This document shows, piece by piece, positions 41,620 to 51,927 of a DNA stretch of 61,885 nucleotides. The stretch comes from Desulfovibrionaceae bacterium. Lineage in GTDB: Bacteria > Desulfobacterota > Desulfovibrionia > Desulfovibrionales > Desulfovibrionaceae. The notes under the pieces were generated by a model. The model was given only the letters and a program-made list of their open reading frames with translations. It was not told the DNA's origin and did not search any database. A program made the translations under genes and the position numbers. Location of the stretch: assembly GCA_015709205.1 (NCBI GenBank), contig JACCQO010000007.1, positions 1-61,885 on the forward strand, in the 5' to 3' direction. Within the stretch, counting starts at the first letter, position 1. The number at the start of each line of letters is the position of its first letter.

Positions 41620-42969
41620 ATGTCCGAATCCGTTCCAGCGCCGACGCCCGAGTCCGTCCGGTCCTGCGACCTGCTCCTTAGCGCGCGTCACGTCGTCACC
41701 CAGGACGCCGAACGCCGCGTGCTGGACCACGCGGCCGTGGCCGTGGCCGGGGGGCGCGTGGCCGCCGCGGGGCCGCGCGCCGAGGTGGCGGCCGCCTGGA
41801 GGGCCGCGCGCACCCTGGACCTGGGCGAATCCATCCTCCTGCCCGGGCTGGTCAACGCGCACACCCACGCGCCCATGGCCCTGCTGCGCGGGCTCTCCGA
41901 CGACCTGCCGCTGCAGCGCTGGCTCACGGAGCACGTCTTTCCCGTGGAGCAGCACCACACCCCGGATTCGGTGCGCGCCGGGGCCATGCTCGCCTGCGCC
42001 GAGATGCTGCGCACCGGCTGCACCTGCTACGCGGACATGCACTTCTTTTCGGCGCAGTCGGCCGAGGCCGCCGTGGCCACGGGCATCCGCGCCGTGCCGG
42101 GCGAGGCCGTGTTCGGCTTTCCCACCCCGGCCTACGCCGATCCCGAGGCCGCGCTGGACGCGGCGCGCGCGGCGCACGAGCGCTTTCGCGGCCACCCGCG
42201 CATCCGCCCGGCCCTCGCGCCCCATGCGGAGTACACCACCACCCCGGAAATGCTGCAAAAATCCTTTGCCCTGGCCGAAGAGCTGGACGTGCCCTGGCTC
42301 TTCCACCTGGCCGAGACGCGCCGCGAGACCGGGGACTGCCTGGCCCGGCGCGGCATGCGCCCCACGGCCTATCTGGACTCCCTGGGCCTGCTCGGCCCGC
42401 GCGCCTGTCTGGCCCATTGCGTGGATATCTCCGAGGCCGAGGTGCGTCTGCTGGCCGAGCGCGGCGCGCGCGTGGCGCACTGCCCGGAGTCGAACATGAA
42501 GCTGGCCTCGGGCGTGGCCCCGGTCCCCGCGCTGCTCGCGGCGGGCGGCGTGGTCGGCCTGGGCACGGACGGCCCGGCCAGCAACAACAACCTCAACCTC
42601 TTCGGCGAGATGGCCTCCGCCTCCCTGGTGCACAAGGCCGTTTCCCTGGATCCCACGACCCTTGACGCCCAGACCGCCCTGGACCTGGCCACGCGCGGCT
42701 CGGCCGCGTGCGTGGGCTGGCCCGAACTCGGCCGCATCGAGGTCGGCGGACCGGCCGACCTCTGCGCCCTGGACCTGAACGTCCCCTGGATGCAGCCCTG
42801 CTACAACCCCGTGTCCCAGGTCGTGTACGCGGCCACGGGCGCGGAGGTGCGCTGCACCGTGGTGGCGGGCGAGGTGGTCTGGCTGGACGGGAAATTCACC
42901 ACCTTCGACTACCCGGCCCTGCTCCGGGAGCTCGAAAATTGGGCGAAATGGGTTCTAGAAAAAGTCTAG
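41620..42969 (+). CDS. 5'-methylthioadenosine/S-adenosylhomocysteine deaminase-type amidohydrolase (copy 1)
   Basis: Metal-dependent amidohydrolase of 449 aa. Metal ligands appear in order: VNAHTHAPM (HxH), HLAETR, the following LAHCVD His, and GTDGPASNNN (Asp). The CYADMHFF segment and SNMKLASG loop match the MtaD/SAH deaminase group, which converts MTA, SAH or adenosine to the inosine form. GGAGG precedes the ATG. It directly follows mtnP and precedes a second copy with a 20-bp gap. Confidence 0.9.
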   Translation: MSESVPAPTPESVRSCDLLLSARHVVTQDAERRVLDHAAVAVAGGRVAAAGPRAEVAAAWRAARTLDLGESILLPGLVNAHTHAPMALLRGLSDDLPLQRWLTEHVFPVEQHHTPDSVRAGAMLACAEMLRTGCTCYADMHFFSAQSAEAAVATGIRAVPGEAVFGFPTPAYADPEAALDAARAAHERFRGHPRIRPALAPHAEYTTTPEMLQKSFALAEELDVPWLFHLAETRRETGDCLARRGMRPTAYLDSLGLLGPRACLAHCVDISEAEVRLLAERGARVAHCPESNMKLASGVAPVPALLAAGGVVGLGTDGPASNNNLNLFGEMASASLVHKAVSLDPTTLDAQTALDLATRGSAACVGWPELGRIEVGGPADLCALDLNVPWMQPCYNPVSQVVYAATGAEVRCTVVAGEVVWLDGKFTTFDYPALLRELENWAKWVLEKV

Positions 42970-42989
42970 ATATTTTTTAACATATTGAT

Positions 42990-44444
42990 ATGACAGCATC
43001 GCATTGTGACACTCTGGTGAAGTGCGGCGTGCTCGTCCTGCAGGACGAACAGCGCACCGTCCTGCGCGACGCCGGGCTCGCCGTGGCCGACGGCAGGGTC
43101 TTGGCGGTCGGGCCATGGACAAAAATGCGCGACGTCTACGGCCCGGATGGAGATATTTCCGGGTCCTCCGGGGCCGCCGATTCTGTCGGGTCCCCGGAAT
43201 CCGCCCCACACGGACCGGTCGCACGCGAAGCGGCCGCGCCCGGTCCGAAACTCCTCGATCTCTCCGGCTGTCTCGTGCTGCCCGGACTGGTCAATGCGCA
43301 CACCCACGCGGCCATGACGCTCTTCCGCGGCCTGGGCGACGACCTGCCGCTGATGCGCTGGCTTACGGAGCGCATCTGGCCCCTGGAAAAAATCCTGACC
43401 CCGGAACTGGTGCACACCGGCGCGCTGCTGGCCTGCTGCGAGATGGCCGCCACGGGCACGACCTGCTACGCGGACATGTACGCCTTTTCCCGCCAGAGCG
43501 CGGCCGCCGCGCGCCGGGTGGGGCTGCGGGCCATGCCCGCGGACGGGCTGCTGACCTCGGCGACCCTCTCCTACCAGGGGCCCGAGGCGGGCCTGGAGCT
43601 GGCCGAAACGCTCATCGCCGAATTCCGGGACGATCCCCTGGTCCGGCCGGTGGTCATGGTCCACACCGTGCACACGGCCTCGGCCGAACTGATCGCGCGC
43701 TCCCACGAACTGGCCGTGGCTGCCGACGTGCCCTGGATGACGCATCTGGCCGAGAGCCGGAGCGAGATCGAGCGCACCCGGGCGCTGTACGACGGCGCCC
43801 GCCCCCTGGACGTGCTGGAACGGCTCGGCGCGCTGGACGAACGCACGGTGCTCGTGCACGGCGTGCGTCTTACGGATGCGGAGATCGACCGCACGGCGCG
43901 CGCCGGGGCCGCGGTGGTGCACAATCCGGTCTCCAACGCCAAGCTGGCCAACGGCATGGCCCCCACGGCGCGGCTGCTCGCGGCCGGGGTCGGCGTGGGC
44001 CTGGGCACGGACGGCGCGGCCAGCAACAACACCTTGAACATGTTCAAGGAAATGCGCATGGCCGCGCAGACGGCCAAGGTCCGCGACCTGGACCCCGAGG
44101 CGGTTTCGGCGCAGGCCGCCCTGGACATGGCCACCCTGGGCGGGGCGCGCTGCCTGCGCCGGCCCGGCCTGGGCACTCTGGCCCCGGGCGGCGCGGCGGA
44201 CCTCTGCGCCCTGGATCTGGCCGCGCCCGGCCTCGTGCCGCTCCACTCCCCGGTGTCCAACGCGGTCTACGCGGCCACGGGCGCGGAGGTGCGCCTGACC
44301 ATGGTCGCCGGACGCGTGGTCTACCGCGCCGACGCCTTCCCGCACAGCCCGTTTCCGGGCGTGGACTACCCGGCCCTGCTGGAGGAGGTGCGCGCCGTGC
44401 GCGCCTTCCTGCTCCGCCGTGCCGGGGTCGTCCCCACGGCCTGA
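42990..44444 (+). CDS. 5'-methylthioadenosine/S-adenosylhomocysteine deaminase-type amidohydrolase (copy 2)
   Basis: Second member of a tandem pair (484 aa). All metal residues are kept (VNAHTHAAM, HLAESRSE, the VHGVRL His, GTDGAASNN). It differs by about 38 extra residues at 49-86, Gly/Ser/Ala/Pro-rich, inserted between the first strands of the small beta domain. No ribosome site precedes the ATG: the 20-bp junction is AT-rich (a TATTTTTTAACATATTGAT-like run), so translation may depend on coupling to copy 1, or the start may be slightly different. The division of labour (for example SAH against MTA or guanine) cannot be read from sequence. Confidence 0.87.
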   Translation: MTASHCDTLVKCGVLVLQDEQRTVLRDAGLAVADGRVLAVGPWTKMRDVYGPDGDISGSSGAADSVGSPESAPHGPVAREAAAPGPKLLDLSGCLVLPGLVNAHTHAAMTLFRGLGDDLPLMRWLTERIWPLEKILTPELVHTGALLACCEMAATGTTCYADMYAFSRQSAAAARRVGLRAMPADGLLTSATLSYQGPEAGLELAETLIAEFRDDPLVRPVVMVHTVHTASAELIARSHELAVAADVPWMTHLAESRSEIERTRALYDGARPLDVLERLGALDERTVLVHGVRLTDAEIDRTARAGAAVVHNPVSNAKLANGMAPTARLLAAGVGVGLGTDGAASNNTLNMFKEMRMAAQTAKVRDLDPEAVSAQAALDMATLGGARCLRRPGLGTLAPGGAADLCALDLAAPGLVPLHSPVSNAVYAATGAEVRLTMVAGRVVYRADAFPHSPFPGVDYPALLEEVRAVRAFLLRRAGVVPTA

Positions 44445-44600
44445 AGCGGCGCCGCTCCCGGCCGCAACAGCCGGAAATTTCTTGCCCCTGGACACGACTT
44501 TGGCGATAGTGGGCGCGCCGTCCGCCGATCACCGCGCGGACCCGGCCCGTCCCGGCGGCGTCCGCCACAACAGGCACGCGCAGAGTGCCGTTGGCATGCC

Positions 44601-46028
44601 ATGCACCGGTTTCATCCCCTGCTCGCCCTTCAGCTCCGGGACCACCTCGGCATCTCCGGGGATCCGCCCGACGACCTGCGCGCCTTTCTGGACGCGGTCA
44701 ACCGCGCCTACGCGCGGCGCGACCAGGACCAGAACGAGCTCGAAGCCATTCTCGAACAACGCACGCGCGAACTGCTGACGGCCAACCAGGAGTTGCGCGC
44801 CCTGGTCGGGGATATGGAATCGCGCGTCAAGGAACGCACGCGGCTCTACGCCGAAGTCAACGATCGCCTTGTGCGCGAGGCGGCCCAGCGCAAGCGCGCC
44901 GAGGCCAAGTACCGGGGCATCTTCGAGAACTCCGCGGAAGGCATGTTCCAGAGCACCATGAACGGCAGGCTCGTGAGCGCCAATCCGGCCATGGCCCACA
45001 TGCTCGGCTACGCCACGCCCGAGGAGCTGATCTCCGCGGTCAACGACCTGGGAGCCGACCTCTACGCCCGGGCCGAGGACCGCGACCGCTACCTGGACGC
45101 CCTGCTGCGCGAAGGGCGCGTGGCCTCCTTCGAGGCCGAATTCCACCACAACGACGGCACGTTGCGCTGGGGCAGGCTCACGGCCGTGCTCGTGCGCGAC
45201 GCCGCGGACCGTCCGTTGCACATCGAGGGCACCTGCGCGGACGTGAGCGGCCGCAAGGAGTTCGAGCTGGCCTTGCGCGCAGCCAAGGAAAAGGCCGAGG
45301 AACTCAGCCGGTTGAAGTCCAACCTGCTCTCCATGGTCTCCCACGAGCTGCGCACGCCCCTGACCTCCATCCTCGGCTATTCCAAGATCATCACCCGGCA
45401 GTTCGACAAGGTCCTGCCCCTGTTGGGCGCCAACGCGGGGTCCATCCGCGCCACCGAGCGCATCCTGGCCAACCTCTCGATCATCCACGTGGAGGCCCGC
45501 CGCCTGACCGAGCTGATCAACAACGTGCTCGACCTGGCCAAGCTGGAATCGGGCAGCGTGGAATGGCGCATGGAATCCGTGTCCCTGGAGGAGGTCCTGG
45601 CCCACTCCCTGGACGCCACGCGGGTGCTCTTCCGCGAGCGCGGGTTGGCGCTCGACAGCGCCGTGGCCACGGACGTGCCCCCGGTCCTGGGCGACCGCGA
45701 CCGCCTCGTGCAGGTGTGCATCAACCTGCTCTCCAACGCGGCCAAGTTCTCGGACCAGGGCACGGTGCGTTGCTGCGTGACGCGCGAGGGCGGGATGGTC
45801 TGCGTCAGCGTGGCCGACCAGGGCGTGGGCATCCCCGGCGATGCGCTGGATTCGGTCTTCGCCAAGTTCAAGCAGGTGGACGACACCCTTACGGGCCGCC
45901 CGCGCGGCACCGGGCTGGGGCTGTCCATCTGCAAGGAGATCGTGGAGCAGCACGGCGGCTCCATTTCCGTACAATCCACGCCCGGCCTGGGCAGCACCTT
46001 CCGCGTCACCCTGCCCGTGCACCGCTAG
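44601..46028 (+). CDS. Soluble PAS-domain sensor histidine kinase
   Basis: Cytoplasmic hybrid-free histidine kinase (475 aa, no membrane segment). Residues about 36-100 form a coiled coil, 100-225 a PAS/PAC domain, 240-310 HisKA with the phosphoacceptor His248 in MVSHELRTPL, and 350-475 the ATPase domain with NLLSNAAKFS (N box), DQGVGIPGD (G1), FAKFKQVDD (F box) and GTGLGLSICKE (G2). No response regulator gene is adjacent, so its partner lies elsewhere. The 156-bp upstream gap shows no strong ribosome site. The signal sensed is unknown. Confidence 0.9.
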   Translation: MHRFHPLLALQLRDHLGISGDPPDDLRAFLDAVNRAYARRDQDQNELEAILEQRTRELLTANQELRALVGDMESRVKERTRLYAEVNDRLVREAAQRKRAEAKYRGIFENSAEGMFQSTMNGRLVSANPAMAHMLGYATPEELISAVNDLGADLYARAEDRDRYLDALLREGRVASFEAEFHHNDGTLRWGRLTAVLVRDAADRPLHIEGTCADVSGRKEFELALRAAKEKAEELSRLKSNLLSMVSHELRTPLTSILGYSKIITRQFDKVLPLLGANAGSIRATERILANLSIIHVEARRLTELINNVLDLAKLESGSVEWRMESVSLEEVLAHSLDATRVLFRERGLALDSAVATDVPPVLGDRDRLVQVCINLLSNAAKFSDQGTVRCCVTREGGMVCVSVADQGVGIPGDALDSVFAKFKQVDDTLTGRPRGTGLGLSICKEIVEQHGGSISVQSTPGLGSTFRVTLPVHR

Positions 46029-46105
46029 GCGGCGCGGGCCGCGCCGCGGCCCAGGGCGCAAAGGTCTCCATTGACCGCCGCGCCGCCGCCGGATAGGCAA
46101 TCCTC

Positions 46106-48154
46106 ATGCACATCCCCCTGCTTCACGAACTGGTGATCATCTTCGGCTTGGCCATCGGCGTGCTGCTGCTCTTTCACGCCCTGCGGCTGCCCGCCGTGGT
46201 CGGCTACCTCGCCACCGGCGCGCTGTGCGGCCCCTACGGCCTGGGATTGGTGGCCGACGTGCACGGCGTGGAGGTGCTGGCCGAGATCGGCGTGGTCCTG
46301 CTGCTCTTCACCATCGGCATGGAGCTGTCCATCCGCGAACTGGTGCGGTTGGGCAAGACCGTGCTCCTGGTCGGCGCGGCCCAGGTCGTGCTGACCATCG
46401 CCCTGGTGGCCGGTGTCTGCATGGCCCTGGGGGTGCCTTTCAACCATTCGGTCTTCTTCGGCTTCCTGGCCTCGCTGTCGAGCACGGCCATCGTCCTGAG
46501 CCTGCAGCAGGAGCGCGCCGAGACCGAGAGTCCGCAGGGCCGCGTGGCCCTGGCCGTGCTCATCTTCCAGGACCTGGCCATCGTGCCCCTGATGCTTGCG
46601 GTGCCGCTGTTGGCGGGCCGGGCCGAAGGCGGGGTGTCCCTGACCTCGCTGGGGCTCAAGACGGCGGGCATGCTCTGCGTGGTCTTCTTTCTGGCGCGTT
46701 GGGGCGGGCCCTGGCTCTTCCGCCGCGTGGTGCGCACGCGCAGCCGCGAGCTGCTGACGCTCACGGCCCTGGCCCTGTGCTTCGCCGTGGGCGTGCTCAC
46801 CGAGGCCGTGGGGCTCTCCATCTCCCTGGGAGCCTTCCTGGCCGGGCTGGTGGTCTCGGAATCCGAATACAGCCTGAGCGCCCTGGAGGACGTGCTGCCC
46901 CTGCGCAACGTCTTCGCCAGCCTGTTCTTCGTCTCCGTGGGCATGCTGCTCGACGTGGGCTACCTGGGCGCGCACCTGCCGTCCGTGCTCGCGGCCACCG
47001 CGGCCCTGCTCCTGCTCAAGGGGCTGGTGGTCGCCCTGCTGGCGCGGCTGGCGGGCTATCCCTCGCGCGTGGGCGCGCTGTCCGGACTGGCCCTGTGCCA
47101 GGTGGGCGAATTCTCGTTCGTGCTCGCCGGGGCCGGGCTGGCCCTGGGGCTCCTGGAGCCGCACCAGTACCAGTTCTTCCTGGCCGCGGCGGTGCTTTCC
47201 ATGGTCGCCACGCCGTTCCTCATCAATTATTCGGCCGCCATGGTGGACCGGCTGGCGCGGCTGCCCCTGGGTTGGGCCGCGCGCCTGGCGCGCCGCGAGG
47301 AGGAGCGTTCCGACGCGGAGGAGGACGGGCCGCGCGACCACCTGCTCATCGTGGGCTTCGGCTTCGGCGGCCGCGCCCTGGCGCGCGCGGCCCGGGCCGC
47401 GGGCATCGACTACCAGGTGGTGGAGCAGAACCCGGACACGGTTTCCGCCATGCGCGCCAAGGGCGAACCGATCCGCCACGGCGATGCGGGCTCGCGCCAC
47501 GTGCTGGGGCACGCGGGCGCGCAGCACGCGCGGGTGCTGGCGATCATGACGCCGGACCCGGCCGGGGTGCGGCGCATCGTGGCCGCGGCGCGCGAGGTGA
47601 ACCCCACGCTGCACATCCTGGCGCGCACGCGCTTCGTCAGCGAGATCGAGCCCCTGGCGGCCCTGGGCGCGGACGAGGTGGTGCCCGAGGAGTTCGAGAC
47701 CTCGGTGGAGATCTTTTCGCGCGTGCTGGCGCGTTACCTGGTTCCGGTGGAGCGCATCCTGGGCATGGCGGCCGAGGTGCGCGCCAAGGGCTACCGCGTG
47801 CTGCGCGGGGACGACCCCATGGCCCGCGCGGAAGGCAAAATCCGCGCGGACCTTGCGGGCGTGGACGTGTGCGCCTTCACGCTCGAGCCCGGCGCACCCC
47901 TGGACGGCAAGAGCCCGCGCGCGGCCGCGCTGCGCAAGGCGCACGGCGTGACCCTGGTGGCCGTGCGCCGCGACGGGGAACTGCACGCCAACCCGGACGC
48001 GGACTTCGTGCTCGGCCCGGGCGACGTGGCCTACGTGTTCGGCGAGCGCGCCGTGCTCGCCGCGCGGCGCGACCTGTTCGCAGCCCCCGGAGCATCCCCG
48101 GAGGGCGGCGCGGACGCGGGCGAAAAAAACGCATCGTCTCCCCAAACCCCTTGA
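46106..48154 (+). CDS. CPA2-family cation:proton antiporter (KefB/RosB-like) with RCK domains
   Basis: Inner-membrane antiporter or channel of 682 aa. Residues about 1-380 form a CPA2 exchanger with LLFTIGMELS, GFLASLSSTAIVLSLQ, VLIFQDLAIVPLML (ion-binding Asp) and LGAFLAGLVVSESEYS. About 405-530 is a TrkA-N/RCK domain with HLLIVGFGFGGRALARAA (nucleotide loop), and about 560-660 a TrkA-C domain. It likely moves K+ or Na+ against H+. The RCK part should gate it by nucleotides. It lies 77 bp after the kinase gene; the two may share a transcript. Confidence 0.92.
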   Translation: MHIPLLHELVIIFGLAIGVLLLFHALRLPAVVGYLATGALCGPYGLGLVADVHGVEVLAEIGVVLLLFTIGMELSIRELVRLGKTVLLVGAAQVVLTIALVAGVCMALGVPFNHSVFFGFLASLSSTAIVLSLQQERAETESPQGRVALAVLIFQDLAIVPLMLAVPLLAGRAEGGVSLTSLGLKTAGMLCVVFFLARWGGPWLFRRVVRTRSRELLTLTALALCFAVGVLTEAVGLSISLGAFLAGLVVSESEYSLSALEDVLPLRNVFASLFFVSVGMLLDVGYLGAHLPSVLAATAALLLLKGLVVALLARLAGYPSRVGALSGLALCQVGEFSFVLAGAGLALGLLEPHQYQFFLAAAVLSMVATPFLINYSAAMVDRLARLPLGWAARLARREEERSDAEEDGPRDHLLIVGFGFGGRALARAARAAGIDYQVVEQNPDTVSAMRAKGEPIRHGDAGSRHVLGHAGAQHARVLAIMTPDPAGVRRIVAAAREVNPTLHILARTRFVSEIEPLAALGADEVVPEEFETSVEIFSRVLARYLVPVERILGMAAEVRAKGYRVLRGDDPMARAEGKIRADLAGVDVCAFTLEPGAPLDGKSPRAAALRKAHGVTLVAVRRDGELHANPDADFVLGPGDVAYVFGERAVLAARRDLFAAPGASPEGGADAGEKNASSPQTP

Positions 48155-48223
48155 CAAGCGCGGCACGCCCGCCTATGAATCCCTCTCTTTTGCAGAAAAG
48201 AATGAATCCCGGAGGATTTTCTT

Positions 48224-48514
48224 ATGAGCGCTGCTGCCAATACCATGACTACGTTCGAGGGCGCCAAGGCCGCCGAGGGCGGGATGCTCTACAAGGGCAT
48301 GCTCTGCCAGCCGATCATCGACAAGTGCGAGGGCTGTGAACGCACCCGCGAGTTCGAGGGCGTCAACTACTGCACCAGCTATCCCCAGCCCGCCGCCAAG
48401 TGGGAACTGGGCGCCTGCAACTTCGCCACCCACGTCCGCGCCGAGGTCGAGGCCGCCGGCAAGGTCAAGATCAACCCCCTGAAGGCCTCCAAGCGCGCCG
48501 CCCGCGGCCGTTAG
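48224..48514 (+). CDS. PxxKW-family cysteine-rich protein
   Basis: Small soluble protein of 96 aa with five cysteines (28, 35, 38, 50, 65), including CEGC, and the name motif PAAKW at 56-60. This family occurs in sulfate reducers and relatives; its function is not known, and a metal or Fe-S site is plausible from the cysteines. The C-terminal 20 residues are basic. GGAGG lies 8 nt before the ATG and a strong terminator follows, so it is probably well expressed. Confidence 0.9.
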   Translation: MSAAANTMTTFEGAKAAEGGMLYKGMLCQPIIDKCEGCERTREFEGVNYCTSYPQPAAKWELGACNFATHVRAEVEAAGKVKINPLKASKRAARGR

Positions 48515-48534
48515 GCTTTCCTTCCGCACATCGG

Positions 48535-48568
48535 GAGGGGGAAGGGCGACCTTCCCCCTCTTTTTTTT
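48535..48568 (+). terminator. Strong intrinsic terminator
   Basis: An 11-bp stem (48535-48545 with 48550-48560) with GCGA tetraloop is followed by eight T. Confidence 0.93.
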
Positions 48569-48646
48569 CCGCGCCGGTCGTGGCATACCCGGGCTGCACC
48601 GGCCCGGCGGCCTTCGCCGCCCCCGCCGCAAGCCCCGGAGCGCCCC

Positions 48647-49891
48647 ATGCCTTCCCCCACTCCGTCCGCCACGTCCGCCTTGCTCGACCACATCGCCGCC
48701 CAGGGCAAAACCGTCGTCGAACTCCAGCGCGCCATGGTCGCCATTCCGGCCCTGGGCCCGGCCAACGGCGGCCCCGGCGAGCGCGAAAAGGCCGACTTTC
48801 TCATCGAGTACCTGAAATCGGCGGGAATCCCCGAGGTGTGGGAGATCGTCGCGCCGGACGAGCGCGTGCCCAGCGGCGGCCGCCCGTCCGTCGCGGCCCG
48901 CGTGCCCGGGGCCGACGGTTCGCGGACCTTCTGGATCATCTCGCACATCGACGTGGTGCCGGCCGGCGATCCGGACCTTTGGAACTCGGACCCCTTTGCC
49001 CTGCGCGTGGACGGCGACGTGCTCATCGGCCGCGGCGTGGAGGACAACCAGCAGGGCGTGGTCTCCTCGATCCTGTTGGCGCGCGGCCTCGTGGACCGGG
49101 GGCTGACCCCGCCCATGAACCTCGGGCTGCTCCTGGTGGCCGACGAGGAGACCGGCTCGCGCCACGGCCTGGACTACGTGGCCGAGCACCATCCCGAACT
49201 CTTCGGCCCGGACGACATGATCCTGGTGCCGGACTTCGGCGAGGACGGCGGCGCGCTCCTGGAGGTGGCCGAGAAGTCCATGCTCTGGCTGAAGATCACG
49301 GTCAACGGCAAGCAGTGCCACGCCTCGCGGCCGGACCAGGGCGTGAACACGCTCACGGCCTGCGCGGACCTGATCCTGCGGCTGCGCTCCCTGCACCGGA
49401 CCTTCGCCGCCGTCGACGAGCTCTTCGATCCGCCGCATTCCACCTTCGAGGCGACCATGAAGGAGGCCAACGTGCCCAACGTGAACACCATCCCGGGCCG
49501 GGACGTGTTCTACCTGGATTGCCGCGTGCTGCCGGAATACGACCTGGCCGAGGTGGAAGGCGCGGTGCGCGCCGTGGCCGACGGGGTGCAGGCCGACTAC
49601 GGCGTGCGCATCGACTTCTCCCCGGTGCAGCGCGAGCAGGCCGCGCCGCCCACGCCCCTGGACAGCGACCTGGTGCTGCGCCTCACCGACGCGGTGCGCG
49701 AGGTCTACGGCGTTGCGCCGCAGCCCAAGGGCATCGGCGGCGGCACCGTGGCCGCGTTCCTGCGCCGCCGCGGGCACATGGCCGTGGTCTGGGCCAACCT
49801 GCTGGACAACCCCCACCAGCCCAACGAGCGCGGCCGCATCAGCGCGGCCCTCGGCGACGCCCAGGTCATGGCTCGCGTGCTCTTCGCCTAG
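48647..49891 (+). CDS. M20-family metallopeptidase/deacylase
   Basis: Zinc-dependent hydrolase of 414 aa, of the ArgE/DapE/CPG2 group, acting on an acylated amino acid or dipeptide. Metal and catalytic residues are visible in [31 protein letters not shown] (catalytic Glu pair) and the Asp in VPDFGEDG; the dimerisation domain (about 215-330) has the [14 protein letters not shown] motif. The substrate is not deducible; DapE is possible, as dapF and dapA occur 10 kb away, but the segment is more like general M20 peptidases. GGAG precedes the ATG. mnmG begins 20 bp later. Confidence 0.87.
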   Translation: MPSPTPSATSALLDHIAAQGKTVVELQRAMVAIPALGPANGGPGEREKADFLIEYLKSAGIPEVWEIVAPDERVPSGGRPSVAARVPGADGSRTFWIISHIDVVPAGDPDLWNSDPFALRVDGDVLIGRGVEDNQQGVVSSILLARGLVDRGLTPPMNLGLLLVADEETGSRHGLDYVAEHHPELFGPDDMILVPDFGEDGGALLEVAEKSMLWLKITVNGKQCHASRPDQGVNTLTACADLILRLRSLHRTFAAVDELFDPPHSTFEATMKEANVPNVNTIPGRDVFYLDCRVLPEYDLAEVEGAVRAVADGVQADYGVRIDFSPVQREQAAPPTPLDSDLVLRLTDAVREVYGVAPQPKGIGGGTVAAFLRRRGHMAVVWANLLDNPHQPNERGRISAALGDAQVMARVLFA

Positions 49892-49911
49892 CCTGCTTCG
49901 CGCTCGTCCCC

Positions 49912-51813
49912 ATGACCATGTCCGCAACTCCGCCGCGCAAGCCCGCCCCGCCCGCCCTCTTCGATCTCGTGGTCGTGGGCGCGGGCCACGCCGGGTGCGA
50001 GGCGGCCATGGCCGCCGCGCGCCTGGGGTTGGCCACCCTGCTGCTGACCATCAACGTGGACCGCATCGGGCACCTGTCCTGCAACCCGGCCATCGGTGGT
50101 CTGGCCAAGGGCCACATGGTCCGCGAGATCGACGCCCTGGGCGGAGTGATGGGGCTGTGGGCCGACGAGGCGGGTATTCAGTTCCGCCGGTTGAACACGC
50201 GCAAGGGCCCGGCCGTGCGCGCCACGCGCGCGCAGATCGACCGCGCCGCCTACCTCGTCGCGGTGCAGCGCGACGTCTTCGCCCAGCAGAACCTCTGGGT
50301 GCGCCAGGACACGGCCGAGGGCCTGATCCTGGAGCACGGCCGCGCCGCGGGCGTGCGCACGGCGCTGGGCGAGGAGCACCGCGCCCGGGCCGTGCTCCTG
50401 ACCACCGGCACCTTTTTGCGCGGGCTCATGCATATCGGGATGACAAACTTCCCGGGTGGCCGGTTGGGCGATCCGCCCGCCGTGGGCCTTTCCGCAAGCC
50501 TGGCCGAGGCCGGGCTTTCCCTGGGGCGGCTCAAGACCGGCACCACCCCCCGCCTGCTCAAGGACAGCGTGGATTTTTCCGTCATGGAGGTACAGCCCGG
50601 CGACGACCCGCCGCCGCGCTTCAGCGACCGGGGCGAGGGCCCGCGCCTGGCGCAGGTCCCCTGCCACCTGACCTGGACCAACGCGGCCACGCACGCGGCC
50701 ATCCGCGCCGGGTTCGGCCGCTCGCCGCTGTATTCCGGCGTGATCAAGGGCACGGGCGCGCGCTACTGCCCGTCCATCGAGGACAAGATCGCCCGTTTTC
50801 CGGACAAGGAACGCCATCAGATTTTCGTGGAACCCGAGGGGTTGGACAGCCCGGAGGTCTACCCCAACGGCATGCCCACGAGCCTGCCCCTGGACGTGCA
50901 GAAGGCCATGCTCGCGACCATCCCGGGGCTGGAGCGCGCCCAGATCGTACGCCCGGGCTACGCCATCGAGTACGACTTCGTCTTTCCCACGCAGCTTCAA
51001 GGAACCCTTGAAGCCCGCGCCGTGCCCGGGCTGTGGCTGGCCGGGCAGATCAACGGCACCTCGGGCTACGAGGAGGCAGCGGCCCAGGGGCTGTGGGCCG
51101 CGCTGAACGTGTTCTGCGCCCTGTCCGGCCGCGCGCCCTTCGCCCCGGGCCGCGACGCGGCCTACATGGCCGTGCTTGTGGACGACCTGGTGACCAAGGG
51201 CACCGAGGAGCCCTACCGGATGTTCACCTCCCGCGCCGAGCACCGGTTGCTGCTGCGCGAGGACAACGCCGCGCGGCGGCTCACGCCCCTGGGGCGCGAA
51301 CTGGGACTGGTGGACGACGCGCACTGGCGGCTCTACACCGAGCGCACCAAGGCCCTTGAAGAACTCCTTGAAGGATTGCACGCCGTGCAGGTCCGGCCCG
51401 ACGCGGCCACGCGCGACCGGCTCGCCGCCCTGGGCGCGCCGCCGCCGCCCAAGGCCGTGTCCGTGGCCGAGCTGCTGCGCCGCCCGGAGCTGGCCATCGA
51501 GGACTTGGCGCCCTTTCTCCCGGCCATCGCCGCCGCGTCCGAGGACGTGCGCCGCGAGGCCGAGACCGAGGTCAAGTATTCCGGCTACCTCAAGCGCCAG
51601 CAGGAACTGGTGGACCGTTCCGCGCACCTGGAGTCCCTGGCCCTGCCGTCCGATCTCGACTACGGGGCCGTGGCCGGGCTCTCGCGCGAGGTGCGCGAGA
51701 AGCTCGCGGCCCGGCGGCCCGAGACCCTGGGCCGGGCCGGACGCATCTCCGGCGTGACTCCGGCGGCCCTCTCCTGCATCCAGATTCATCTCAAGAAACT
51801 CGGCCTGTTGTGA
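49912..51813 (+). CDS. mnmG: tRNA uridine-5-carboxymethylaminomethyl synthesis enzyme MnmG
   Basis: FAD protein of 633 aa (GidA) that, with MnmE, modifies U34 of several tRNAs. It starts with the FAD loop [13 protein letters not shown], then [24 protein letters not shown], the [19 protein letters not shown] segment, [26 protein letters not shown] and the C-terminal helical MnmE-binding domain. The ATG at 49912 (or that at 49918) begins the family sequence; the ribosome site is poor. The frame is open far upstream through the M20 gene, without meaning. Confidence 0.95.
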   Translation: MTMSATPPRKPAPPALFDLVVVGAGHAGCEAAMAAARLGLATLLLTINVDRIGHLSCNPAIGGLAKGHMVREIDALGGVMGLWADEAGIQFRRLNTRKGPAVRATRAQIDRAAYLVAVQRDVFAQQNLWVRQDTAEGLILEHGRAAGVRTALGEEHRARAVLLTTGTFLRGLMHIGMTNFPGGRLGDPPAVGLSASLAEAGLSLGRLKTGTTPRLLKDSVDFSVMEVQPGDDPPPRFSDRGEGPRLAQVPCHLTWTNAATHAAIRAGFGRSPLYSGVIKGTGARYCPSIEDKIARFPDKERHQIFVEPEGLDSPEVYPNGMPTSLPLDVQKAMLATIPGLERAQIVRPGYAIEYDFVFPTQLQGTLEARAVPGLWLAGQINGTSGYEEAAAQGLWAALNVFCALSGRAPFAPGRDAAYMAVLVDDLVTKGTEEPYRMFTSRAEHRLLLREDNAARRLTPLGRELGLVDDAHWRLYTERTKALEELLEGLHAVQVRPDAATRDRLAALGAPPPPKAVSVAELLRRPELAIEDLAPFLPAIAAASEDVRREAETEVKYSGYLKRQQELVDRSAHLESLALPSDLDYGAVAGLSREVREKLAARRPETLGRAGRISGVTPAALSCIQIHLKKLGLL

Positions 51814-51927
51814 CCGCGCCGCTTTTGGCCTTTGCCAACAGTCGGTTGTGCGTTATTGTAAGACCATAGCGACGTGAAGGGGGGCACGCAGACGCGCCGG
51901 GCGCACCGGCGCGAAGGAGCGCGGCTC

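Noticed and set aside
48400-49911. Long N-terminal extension of MnmG
   Set aside because: The frame is open, but these residues are the out-of-frame translation of the PxxKW and M20 genes; MnmG homology begins at 49912.
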